The notes beneath the pieces were generated by a model that made no database searches, had not been told where the DNA came from, and saw nothing but the letters and a program-made list of their open reading frames with translations. From positions 1,774,501 to 1,838,500 of the forward strand of contig NZ_ABTR02000001.1 of the NCBI RefSeq assembly GCF_000172975.1: 64,000 nt of DNA. The letters run 5' to 3'. Positions 52,009-59,786 of the stretch are shown here, piece after piece. Made by a program: the position numbers and the translations under genes. The stretch comes from Dethiosulfovibrio peptidovorans DSM 11002. Lineage in GTDB: Bacteria > Synergistota > Synergistia > Synergistales > Dethiosulfovibrionaceae. Each line of letters opens with the position of its first letter. The first letter of the stretch is position 1.

Positions 52009-52856
52009 CCTCTTGGCTTACCCCCGAACTCTCTCTTTGCGGACAGGTCTTTCGAGAAGGGACGGCAGAAGGAGAAACCCCCGGGAATATCTGTCTCGGC
52101 TTCGATCTGGGAACCACCAATATGGTACTGGTGGCCTTGGACGAGGAGGGCTTTCCGATAGGAGCGGTTATGGAGCCCTCTAAAGCCTCCGTCAGAGACG
52201 GAGTCGTGGTCGATTATCTCGAGGCGATCAGAGGAATGAAGGTCTGTCTCGACCGGCTTTCGAGGGGGATCCCCATCGACGAATCCATTGCGGTGGGAGC
52301 CGCCGCTTACCCTCCTGGGATATCCTCTAAAACCGCCAAGGTCTGTGCCAACGTGGTGGAAGCTTTGGGATTCGAGTGTGGAGGGCTGTACGAGGAGCCC
52401 TCCGCCGCGGCAGAGGCGTTGGGCATGGCCGACGGTGTGATCGTCGACATAGGCGGAGGATCTACAGGCATGTCCGTCGTGAGGGATGAAAAAGTGATAT
52501 TCTCCTCCGACGAACCTACTGGGGGTACCCATATGACACTTGTTCTGGCTGGAGCCTTGGGCGTCGATTTCGACAGGGCAGAGGAGGAAAAGAGAAAAAA
52601 CAGGAATAGATATGCCCCTCTTTTGAAACCCGTACTCGAGAAGATGGCGACCATAGTCAGGGACGAACTGGAGGGATGTCCCGAGTCGGATGGACTTCCG
52701 GTAGTCCTGGTAGGGGGGGGAGCCGACATCGTCGGAGTGGAGGGCGTGATGGAATCGATAATAGGCCGTCCCGTATCCATGGCCCCCGAAAGTCTTTTGG
52801 TTACGCCGCTGGGGATCGCCCGTTCTCTCTGGAGGGACCGTTATGGATCTAAATAA
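52005..52856 (+). CDS. eutJ: EutJ-family actin/Hsp70-like ATPase
   Basis: 283 residues. The actin-type nucleotide site is visible: phosphate 1 as CLGFDLGTTNMVLVALDEEG (residues about 31-50), phosphate 2 as VIVDIGGGSTGMSVV, and the adenosine motif as VVLVGGGADIVGVE. EutJ is thought to be a chaperone in ethanolamine compartments; its task is not established. Classical Salmonella pdu lacks it. It overlaps PduL by 4 bp and the PduM-like gene by 14 bp. Confidence 0.88.
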   Translation: MTSWLTPELSLCGQVFREGTAEGETPGNICLGFDLGTTNMVLVALDEEGFPIGAVMEPSKASVRDGVVVDYLEAIRGMKVCLDRLSRGIPIDESIAVGAAAYPPGISSKTAKVCANVVEALGFECGGLYEEPSAAAEALGMADGVIVDIGGGSTGMSVVRDEKVIFSSDEPTGGTHMTLVLAGALGVDFDRAEEEKRKNRNRYAPLLKPVLEKMATIVRDELEGCPESDGLPVVLVGGGADIVGVEGVMESIIGRPVSMAPESLLVTPLGIARSLWRDRYGSK

Positions 52857-53487
52857 AACGGTTGACATGGTACTGAAGAAGCTGTCGATTCCCAGAATAG
52901 GGGTCCTGTGGCATTCCAGATCCCGCTGGGAGGGCGATCGTGGCTTTGTGGACTGGGTCCATTATGTCGATGGAGGCCCGGGCCCTGCCGATCCCTGGTA
53001 CGACCTGAATTCAATGGACAGACCGGAAAACGAGGGGTATTCCCTCGACGGCCTAATGGTCCTATCAGCTCCACCCTCTCTTTTGAGGGAGTTGGTGACC
53101 TTTCCCGAGACCTCCGGTGGGAGACTCATAGCCGGATGTCTGGGAAGAAATCTGCCGGTGGTGCTGGATGTCACCTCTCTCAGGGGATGGAGCGCCTGGC
53201 AGGGCCCAATGGGAGAGAGACTGGCGAGGGCCATGTCAGATTTGACTTTTTTGGGATGTTCTCTCGTCGGCTGGGGAGCCGACTCGGTGAAAGACTCCGG
53301 TCTTACGGATAAAAGGGACGAGGGAGTAGCCCTGTCAGATCCCGGCTGGTACAGCTGGTCCGAGATAGCTTCGTCGGTGAGGCCTGGAGCGGTTTTGCAT
53401 TTGGGGAGTGGCGTAAAACTTACCGATCAGGCCAAGGATAGGCTGTCCGCCATAGGCGTGACCCTGGAGGTGAGCCGACGTTGTTGA
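52843..53487 (+). CDS. pduM: PduM-like microcompartment assembly protein
   Basis: 214 residues. Assignment rests mainly on position (between PduL/EutJ and PduN) and on general resemblance, as PduM is poorly conserved. The N-terminal DLNKTVDMVLKKLSI looks like a short amphipathic helix. The rest has VLDVTSLRGWSAWQGPMGER and other Trp-rich stretches. There is no catalytic motif. In Salmonella PduM is needed for proper compartment assembly. Confidence 0.55.
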   Translation: MDLNKTVDMVLKKLSIPRIGVLWHSRSRWEGDRGFVDWVHYVDGGPGPADPWYDLNSMDRPENEGYSLDGLMVLSAPPSLLRELVTFPETSGGRLIAGCLGRNLPVVLDVTSLRGWSAWQGPMGERLARAMSDLTFLGCSLVGWGADSVKDSGLTDKRDEGVALSDPGWYSWSEIASSVRPGAVLHLGSGVKLTDQAKDRLSAIGVTLEVSRRC

Positions 53488-53783
53488 GCTACGAGCTTAT
53501 AGTCAAGCCGTCAGATACGGCCAAGAGGATGATGTTAAGACGGGTCCCGTCCAGCGAGAAAAAAAGGATAGAGACGGCTCGCTGGGGCGCTGTACTGCTT
53601 TTACAGGGACAGGTCGCCGAGCTTGTCGCCGCGGTGGACGACGGGGTTAAAAGGGCCTCCGTTGAAGCCGTGGAGATCCTGGGTAACTGTCCGCAACACA
53701 TACAGACCGTCGCCCTTATCGGAGGGGTCTCCGAGTGTCGTGCGTCCCTTGACGGACTGAAGGAAGGGGGACGACTGAAATGA
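53481..53783 (+). CDS. divergent, circularly permuted BMC-domain protein
   Basis: 100 residues from TTG 53481 (or 53484), after GGAGGTGAG. Residues 35-97 follow the BMC pattern: WGAVLLLQGQVAELVAAVDD matches [19 protein letters not shown], and VALIGGVSECRASLDGLKEG matches [19 protein letters not shown]. The strand that normally ends BMC-H proteins ([14 protein letters not shown]) appears instead at the N-terminus as YELIVKPSDTAKRMM. It is not a close PduU/EutS relative because the preceding beta-barrel strand is missing. It overlaps the PduM-like gene by 7 bp and pduN by 4 bp. Confidence 0.65.
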   Translation: MLSYELIVKPSDTAKRMMLRRVPSSEKKRIETARWGAVLLLQGQVAELVAAVDDGVKRASVEAVEILGNCPQHIQTVALIGGVSECRASLDGLKEGGRLK

Positions 53784-54082
53784 AATTGGGCAGGGTCGTA
53801 GGCAACGTGGTAGCTACCAGAAAAGACGATCGACTTATCGGACATAAACTTCTGATAGTTCGTCTCCTCTCCCCCAAGGGGGACGGCGATCTAGGCCCTT
53901 CTGTCAAGGGAGAAAACTTTATTATAGCGGTCGATATGGTTGGTGCCGGCATAGGAGAGGACGTAATAGTCTGTTCCGGTAGCTCTGCTGCTAAATCCTC
54001 CGGTGTTCCGGATGCTCCTATCGACGGCGCTATAGTCGGTATCGTCGATTCTGCCGACGTGGACCCAAGAGAGGTCGGTTAG
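53780..54082 (+). CDS. pduN: BMC-P pentameric vertex protein
   Basis: 100 residues of the EutN/CcmL family that caps the shell vertices: KLGRVVGNVVATRKDDRLIG, LLIVRLLSPKGD, FIIAVDMVGAGIGEDVIVCS, and PIDGAIVGIVD. A single copy in the operon. The PduO start follows after 4 bp. Confidence 0.94.
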   Translation: MKLGRVVGNVVATRKDDRLIGHKLLIVRLLSPKGDGDLGPSVKGENFIIAVDMVGAGIGEDVIVCSGSSAAKSSGVPDAPIDGAIVGIVDSADVDPREVG

Positions 54083-54086
54083 GCAG

Positions 54087-55055
54087 ATGACCAGACTCTA
54101 CACTGGAGGAGGGGACGGAGGCACTACGTCGTTATTGGACGGGACCAGGGTTCAAAAAGACGACCCCCGAATCGATCTCAACGGGACCCTCGACGAAGCT
54201 CAGGCAGCTATAGGAATGGCCAGGAGCATGGCTCCCGGGAGGTTTTTATCCGATATGGAGGAGCTGGAACACACCCTTTTCCTCCTGATGGCCTACGTGG
54301 CTCGAGGGGACAGGGACATATCGTCGCCACCGGCCGATCTGTTTGAGAAAAAGATAGACGGACTCGAGAGCCTTTGCCCTCATGATAGATCTTTCGTCAG
54401 GCCGGGAAAGTCCCCTTCCGGTGCAGCGCTTCATCTGGCCCGCACCATAGCCAGAAGGGCGGAGAGAGAGGCTCTACCGTTGCTTCGTCGTCATCTGATA
54501 GACGAGGACTCGTACAGGCTGATAAACCGCCTGTCGGATTACATCTTTGCTTTGGCCGTGGCATGCGACGAGGAATCGGTGGTCGAAGAGATCACCCGAA
54601 AGGTAATAAAGGAGCTGATAAAGATGCCTTGCAAAGATGGTGAAGATCGCCTCTCCCTTAAGACGGCTCTTGATCTCGTGTCAGCCGCGGAGGATAGGGC
54701 GTCGCAGATTTCGGTCCCTATGGCTATCACCGTCTCGGACGAAAAGGGTCCTTTGGTCTTCCATAGAATGGACGGAGTTTTGCCGGTCAGTATAGGACTA
54801 AGCGGTAAAAAGGCCAAGACCTCCCTGGAACTCCGTAAAACCACATCCGAGGTCTACGATCTGGTCCAGCCGGGAGCTCCGCTGTACGGACTTCAGTCCG
54901 ATCCCGATCTGTGTTGTTTCGGCGGAGGCATCCCTTTGACGGATAAAGAGGGCAGAGTCGTAGGAGCCGTAGGAGTCAGCGGTGGATCCGTGGAAGAGGA
55001 TGTCGAGGTAGCGGAGGCTGTGGTATCCCTTTGGAAAGAAAAGGAGGTTCGATGA
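54087..55055 (+). CDS. pduO: PduO-type ATP:cob(I)alamin adenosyltransferase with GlcG/HbpS-like domain
   Basis: 322 residues. The N-terminal 180 are the trimeric adenosyltransferase: TRLYTGGGDGGTTSLLDGTR, IDLNGTLDEAQAAIG, and RTIARRAEREA with RLINRLSDYIFALA. The C-terminal 140 are a GlcG/HbpS-like domain (VPMAITVSDEKGPLVFHRMD, GVSGGSVEEDVEVAEA) shown to bind heme in some PduO proteins. It regenerates adenosylcobalamin for the dehydratase. Confidence 0.95.
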   Translation: MTRLYTGGGDGGTTSLLDGTRVQKDDPRIDLNGTLDEAQAAIGMARSMAPGRFLSDMEELEHTLFLLMAYVARGDRDISSPPADLFEKKIDGLESLCPHDRSFVRPGKSPSGAALHLARTIARRAEREALPLLRRHLIDEDSYRLINRLSDYIFALAVACDEESVVEEITRKVIKELIKMPCKDGEDRLSLKTALDLVSAAEDRASQISVPMAITVSDEKGPLVFHRMDGVLPVSIGLSGKKAKTSLELRKTTSEVYDLVQPGAPLYGLQSDPDLCCFGGGIPLTDKEGRVVGAVGVSGGSVEEDVEVAEAVVSLWKEKEVR

Positions 55056-56458
55056 AGCCGATGGATGAGAAAATGCTTCATGAACTCGTCTCTGCCGTAG
55101 TGAAGAGGATATCCTTCGAGGATGTCGTCAAGGACGGTGGATTCTCTCCGGCCTTCGAGAAAGTAGACGATGCCGTCGAGATTTCCGTGAAGGCGCAGAG
55201 AAAGTGGCAGTTCGAATATTCACTGGACAAGAAGAAATTAATCATAGATTCTCTCAAGGCGGATCTTCTCCCTCAGGTGGAGGAATTTTCGTCTCTGGCC
55301 TTGAAGGATACGGGCATGGGGAACCTGAAGGACAAGATAATGAAGAACCGTCTCGCCATAGAGAAGACCCCCGGCCCCGAGTTCATCCGTACCTCCTGCA
55401 CCACCGGGGACGAAGGTCTGGTGCTGGAGGAGCACGCTCCATTCGGTGTGATCGCTTCGATAACTCCGTCCACCAATCCGACCGCCTCGGTCATAAATAA
55501 CACGATCTGTATGCTCTCCGCCGGGAACAGCGTCGTGTTCGCCCCGCATCCTGGAGCTGCCGAGAGCAGCATCGATATGGTCCAGCGAGTACACGACTCC
55601 TTGATCTCCCACGGCGCTCCCGAGGGCATAATCACGGTGTTATCCCGCATCAGCATGAAGAACGTCGGAGCCCTCATGTCCCATCCTGCGGTTCGTCTGG
55701 TATCGGCTACGGGAGGTCCCGGCGTAGTCAACGCAGCCCTCTCCTCAGGAAAGCCCGCCGTAGGAGCCGGCCCGGGGAATCCTCCGGTGGTGGTGGACGA
55801 GACCGCTCACGTTGAACAAGCGGGCAAGGATATAGTGGCGGGGTGTTCCTTCGACAACAATCTTCCCTGTACATCCGAGAAGGCCCTGATAGTGGTCAAC
55901 TGCGTCGCCGATCAGCTTAAGAGAAAGATGCTGGAGGAAGGTGCCTTCGAGCTGAAGGACCCGGCGAAGATAGAGGCTCTTAAAGAGGCGGCCCTCAACG
56001 AAAAACGAACCGATCCCAACAAAAAGTTCGTAGGCAAAGACGCGGTGTGGATCTTGGAAAAAATCGGCATAAAGGCGCCTGGGAACGTCAGACTCATCCT
56101 CGTAGAATGCGAGCTGGACGATCCCATAATCCAGGTCGAGATGCTGATGCCCGTCCTCGGGATGGTGAGAGTTCCCGATTTCGATGCGGCTCTCGAGGCT
56201 GCTATAAAAACGGAGCACGGTTTCAGGCATTCTGCCCTGATCCACAGCACCAACGTCGATCATATGAGCGTTATGGCCAAGGTCATGGAGACTACCATGT
56301 TCACTAAGAACGGTCCTTCCTTCTCTACTTTGGGCTTCGGCGGCGAGTGTCCCACTGCATTCACCATAGCAACCACCACCGGGCAGGGACCGACCACCCC
56401 CCTTTCGTTCTGTAGACTGCGCAGGTGTAACCTCCACGGTTCGTTTAGGATCGTCTGA
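55052..56458 (+). CDS. pduP: CoA-acylating propionaldehyde dehydrogenase
   Basis: 468 residues from ATG 55052 (ATGA overlap with pduO, AAGGAGG site). Oxidises propionaldehyde to propionyl-CoA with NAD+. The N-terminal MDEKMLHELVSAVVKRIS is a targeting-like helix. ITPSTNPTASVINNTICML binds NAD, and the catalytic Cys sits in FDNNLPCTSEKAL near residue 275. It ends with a GFGGECPTAFTIATTTGQGP stretch like other PduP/EutE enzymes. Confidence 0.95.
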   Translation: MKPMDEKMLHELVSAVVKRISFEDVVKDGGFSPAFEKVDDAVEISVKAQRKWQFEYSLDKKKLIIDSLKADLLPQVEEFSSLALKDTGMGNLKDKIMKNRLAIEKTPGPEFIRTSCTTGDEGLVLEEHAPFGVIASITPSTNPTASVINNTICMLSAGNSVVFAPHPGAAESSIDMVQRVHDSLISHGAPEGIITVLSRISMKNVGALMSHPAVRLVSATGGPGVVNAALSSGKPAVGAGPGNPPVVVDETAHVEQAGKDIVAGCSFDNNLPCTSEKALIVVNCVADQLKRKMLEEGAFELKDPAKIEALKEAALNEKRTDPNKKFVGKDAVWILEKIGIKAPGNVRLILVECELDDPIIQVEMLMPVLGMVRVPDFDAALEAAIKTEHGFRHSALIHSTNVDHMSVMAKVMETTMFTKNGPSFSTLGFGGECPTAFTIATTTGQGPTTPLSFCRLRRCNLHGSFRIV

Positions 56459-56473
56459 TCGGATGTGTCTCGA

Positions 56474-57802
56474 ATGACTGCCCCCAATCTACTGGATAAG
56501 ATCCTGGCGGCAGGGGTTGTGGGAGCCGGAGGTGCCGGTTTCCCCACCCACGTCAAGCTCTCAGCCGACGGCGTACATACGTATCTGATAAACGGAGCGG
56601 AATGCGAGCCGCTATTGAGAAACAATATGGCCCTATTCGACGAAAAAACGCCTTTTCTCGTCGAAACCGCCCATAAGATCGGATCCATTCTTGGCGCCGA
56701 AAGGGTTACCTTCTGCGTGAAGAGAAAGCATGTCTTCCAGATAGACAAACTCAGGCTGGCCGGGGCCGATGTTTTCGAGATGGACGATTATTATCCGGCA
56801 GGCGACGAGATAATCATGATTCAGGAGGCCACTGGATTGACAGTTCCAGAAGGAGGCCTTCCTCTTCAGGTCGGAGTGGTGGTCAACAACGTGGAGACCC
56901 TGTACAACCTGGGGCGAGCCGTGGAAGACTCTCCTGTCACCAGGACTTGGGTTACCGTCGGAGGTGCCGTCGCCAACCCCGGGGTCTGGTCGGTTCCGAT
57001 AGGAACTATAGCGTCGGAGCTTGTTGCCCTGGCCGGTGGGGAGACCATCTCGAATCCGGTCTACGTGGACGGGGGACCTATGACGGGAACCTACAGAAAG
57101 TCGGCGAAATTCCCTCTAGGCAAGAGGTCCAACGGGATACTGGTCGTCCCATCCGACTCGGCATTGGTCCGCTACGAGACCATGCCGGTGGAGACCATGG
57201 TCCGTCAGGCTCGGTACGCTTGTTGCCAATGTACCCAATGCACCATGGTTTGTTCCAGAAACCTTATAGGTTACGAGCTTGAACCTCACAAGGTGATGAG
57301 AGCCATGGCTTATCCGGAGCAGAGGACCCCGGAGATACTGAAAATGGCTATGCTCTGTTCCGATTGCAATCTGTGTAGCGGCCTCCATGGTTGTCCTATG
57401 CAGTTGAGTCCCAGAAGGATCAATCAATTGCTGAAGGCCTCTTTCAGGGAGAAAAAGGTCAACTTCTCCTTCGACAAAGCCCTGGATGGACCGGACGAGA
57501 ACAGACCGTATCGACTGCTACCGAGCAAGCGGCTGGTAAGGCGTATAGGACTTGCCAGATGGGATGTAGATTGTCCCTTTATGGGCGAATACGCTCCTCT
57601 CCGTGTGGATATAGCGATGGGGCAGCATATAGGGGCTCCCTGTATCCCGATCGTCCAGGTAGGACAGGCGGTATCGGAGGGGCAGACCATCGGCGTCGTG
57701 CCGGAAGGAGGAGCGTTAGGGGCGCCGGTTCATTCGTCGGTTAACGGATCTGTGGAATCGGTTAGCGATAGCTCGGTGGTCATAAAAGCCAGGAGGGGGT
57801 GA
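56474..57802 (+). CDS. pduS: PduS cobalamin reductase (RnfC-like flavoprotein with Fe-S clusters)
   Basis: 442 residues from ATG 56474 (GTG 56465 is possible; neither has a strong ribosome site). It has the RnfC-like GAGGAGFPTHVKL near residue 17, a SLBB region, two [4Fe-4S] ligand sets CCQCTQCTMVCSRN and CSDCNLCSGLHGCP, and a C-terminal GAPVHSSVNGSV. In Salmonella PduS reduces cob(II)alamin and contacts PduT. It overlaps pduT by 4 bp. Confidence 0.94.
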   Translation: MTAPNLLDKILAAGVVGAGGAGFPTHVKLSADGVHTYLINGAECEPLLRNNMALFDEKTPFLVETAHKIGSILGAERVTFCVKRKHVFQIDKLRLAGADVFEMDDYYPAGDEIIMIQEATGLTVPEGGLPLQVGVVVNNVETLYNLGRAVEDSPVTRTWVTVGGAVANPGVWSVPIGTIASELVALAGGETISNPVYVDGGPMTGTYRKSAKFPLGKRSNGILVVPSDSALVRYETMPVETMVRQARYACCQCTQCTMVCSRNLIGYELEPHKVMRAMAYPEQRTPEILKMAMLCSDCNLCSGLHGCPMQLSPRRINQLLKASFREKKVNFSFDKALDGPDENRPYRLLPSKRLVRRIGLARWDVDCPFMGEYAPLRVDIAMGQHIGAPCIPIVQVGQAVSEGQTIGVVPEGGALGAPVHSSVNGSVESVSDSSVVIKARRG

Positions 57803-58359
57803 TGGGGTTGGTTTTCCGTGCCATTGGGGCCATCGAATTGATAAGCGTGGCGAAGGGGTTTTTGGTGGCTGACGGTATGGTCAAATCGGCGGACGTTAAG
57901 CTTCTGGCCGCCAGAACATTATGTCCTGGAAAGTTTATCGTCATAGTCGCCGGGCAGGTCGGGGCGGTCTCGAGTTCATTGGAGATGGGGCTGTCGATCG
58001 GAGGCGAGGCAGTTTCCGATTTCACGTCCATACCGAACGTCCATCCTGCCGTATTTCCAGCTCTTATGTGTTCTACCGAGTTGGATACGATGAAAGATCT
58101 AGGCGTGGTGGAGACCATGTCCGCCACTTCGGCGATAGAGGCCGCCGATGCCGCAGCCAAGGCGTCCAAGGTCAGCTTGATAGAGATAAGGATCGGTCAG
58201 GGAATGGGAGCCAAGGCTTTTCTGTCCTTTTCAGGGGAGATCTCCGACGTCCGTTCCGCCTTGAAATCAGCCAGATCCGTTGTGGAGGACAGAGGACTCT
58301 TGGTAGATGCGGTCGTCATAAGCGCCCCTGACAGGCAGTTGAAAGACGCTATAAGGTAA
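57799..58359 (+). CDS. pduT: BMC-T shell protein PduT
   Basis: 186 residues with two BMC domains. The segment RTLCPGKF places a Cys (residue 42) where Salmonella PduT has the Cys38 that holds a [4Fe-4S] cluster in the trimer pore. The second domain begins DLGVVETMSATSAIEAADAA. It probably conducts electrons across the shell with PduS. It is the last clear gene of the operon. Confidence 0.93.
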   Translation: MMGLVFRAIGAIELISVAKGFLVADGMVKSADVKLLAARTLCPGKFIVIVAGQVGAVSSSLEMGLSIGGEAVSDFTSIPNVHPAVFPALMCSTELDTMKDLGVVETMSATSAIEAADAAAKASKVSLIEIRIGQGMGAKAFLSFSGEISDVRSALKSARSVVEDRGLLVDAVVISAPDRQLKDAIR

Positions 58360-58414
58360 GATTTTTATCCCTTCTACGATATGTAAAAAAAGACGATATA
58401 GGGAGGTTAGACCG

Positions 58415-58528
58415 TGGAGAATCTGTTCGGACTGGGGCTATCCCTGGATTCCTATAGTTGGTCCCTTCATAGGAGCAGGGCTTTCCTATGCGATAGTCAA
58501 GGCCATAGGGGTAGCTTTCGTAGGATAG
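58415..58528 (+). pseudogene. remnant resembling the C-terminus of a MIP (aquaporin/diol facilitator)
   Basis: Frame 2 reads YPWIPIVGPFIGAGLSYAIV and continues through KAIGVAFVG to a stop at 58526-58528. The P-x-V/I-GP-x-IGA pattern resembles the last helix of GlpF/PduF channels. A GTG at 58414 with a GGGAGG site starts a different frame (MENLFGLG); one base removed near 58437 would join the two. I read it as an internally deleted, frameshifted facilitator gene. The rest of 58360-58610 shows no gene. A small functional peptide is possible. Confidence 0.4.
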
Positions 58529-58567
58529 GATGTCTGACAGCCCTGGATATCGGGTTATAGTATATTG

Positions 58568-58573
58568 TATAAT
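58568..58573 (+). promoter_or_regulatory. -10 box for the glycerol dehydrogenase gene
   Basis: TATAAT at 58568-58573, 38 bp before the GTG start, in an AT-rich stretch. No good -35 is evident. Confidence 0.45.
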
Positions 58574-58610
58574 TAGATTGATCGAAAGATAACGAGAGGA
58601 GGTAATTTAA

Positions 58611-59714
58611 GTGCAGAAAATACTTATCGCTCCCGGTAGGTACGTCCAGGGAGCCGGCGCTTGCTCGCAGTCCGGTGCTCAGGTGGCAAAGCTTGGAAAG
58701 AAGGCTTTGGTCATAGGGGGCAAGAGAGGACTAGGGGCAGTCGAGAAGACCATGAAGGAGAGTTTCGAGGCCAGCGGAGTGGCCTTCGTCAAGGAGTCCT
58801 TCGGTGGAGAGTGTTGTTTCAAGGAAATCGACAGGGTAGCTTCCGTAGCCAAGGATAAAGGTGCCGATTTCATCGTCAGCGTGGGAGGCGGCAAGGCCCA
58901 CGATACGGGTAAGATGGCCGCTTTCAAGCTGGGTATCCCGGTGGTTGTGGTTCCCACCATAGCGGCTACCGATGCTCCATGCAGCGCTCTCTCCGTGGTA
59001 TATTCCGAGGAAGGTGTCTTCGAGAGTTATGAGTTTCCACCCAGTCCCGATATGGTCATAGTGGATACGGAGATAGTGGCTAAGGCTCCGACCCGTCTTT
59101 TAGTCTCCGGGATGGGTGATGCTCTGGCCACGTGGTTCGAGGCCGAGGCCTGTTACAAGACCAGAGCTTCTAATATGCCAGGAGGAGCCGCTACGGAGGC
59201 GGCCATGGCCCTGGCTAGGCTCTGTTACGATCAGCTTCTTGAGTATGGCTACGAGGCCAAGTTGGCTTGTGACGCCGATGTCGTGACCCCGGCCTTGGAA
59301 CGAATCGTTGAGGCCAATACCCTGCTTTCCGGTATGGGGTTCGAAAGCGGGGGGCTGGCGGCGGCTCACGCCATCCATAACGGAATGACTGCGATAGAGG
59401 AGATGCACCAGATGTATCACGGAGAGAAGGTCGCCTTCGGAACCCTCACTCAGCTGGTCCTTCAGGATTCCCCCAAAGAGATTATGGAGGATGTGCTGGA
59501 TTTCTGCTCCTCCGTAGGGCTCCCGATCACTCTGGCCCAGCTTGGCTTGAAGGACCCCACTCCCGAAAAGATAATGGCGGCTGCCGAGATGGCTACTGCC
59601 GAAGGGGAGACGATACACAACCAACCCTGCAAGGTTACCGCATCCGATGTCGCTAACGCCATGATGGCTGCCGACGCCCTTGGACGCAGCTGGCTTGCCC
59701 TGGATAAATCCTGA
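58611..59714 (+). CDS. gldA: glycerol dehydrogenase family (iron/zinc-dependent alcohol dehydrogenase)
   Basis: 367 residues from GTG 58611 (GAGGAGG site). NAD-linked oxidation of glycerol or 1,2-propanediol, or the reverse. Family blocks are APGRYVQGAGACSQ, VSVGGGKAHDTGKMAA, PTIAATDAPCSALSVVYS, the metal His in GLAAAHAIHNGM, and YHGEKVAFGTL. It is GldA-like rather than PduQ-like. It has its own promoter and lies 250 bp after pduT, ending in a strong terminator. Confidence 0.93.
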   Translation: MQKILIAPGRYVQGAGACSQSGAQVAKLGKKALVIGGKRGLGAVEKTMKESFEASGVAFVKESFGGECCFKEIDRVASVAKDKGADFIVSVGGGKAHDTGKMAAFKLGIPVVVVPTIAATDAPCSALSVVYSEEGVFESYEFPPSPDMVIVDTEIVAKAPTRLLVSGMGDALATWFEAEACYKTRASNMPGGAATEAAMALARLCYDQLLEYGYEAKLACDADVVTPALERIVEANTLLSGMGFESGGLAAAHAIHNGMTAIEEMHQMYHGEKVAFGTLTQLVLQDSPKEIMEDVLDFCSSVGLPITLAQLGLKDPTPEKIMAAAEMATAEGETIHNQPCKVTASDVANAMMAADALGRSWLALDKS

Positions 59715-59753
59715 CCCCAACCCCCTCGGGGTACGACCACATATCCTGATATG

Positions 59754-59786
59754 GAAGACGGGCAGCGTTTTTCGCTGCCCGTCTTC
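59754..59786. terminator. bidirectional terminator
   Basis: Perfect 14-bp stem (59754-59767 with 59773-59786) between gldA and the convergent treT gene. The loop is TTTTT. Confidence 0.82.
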
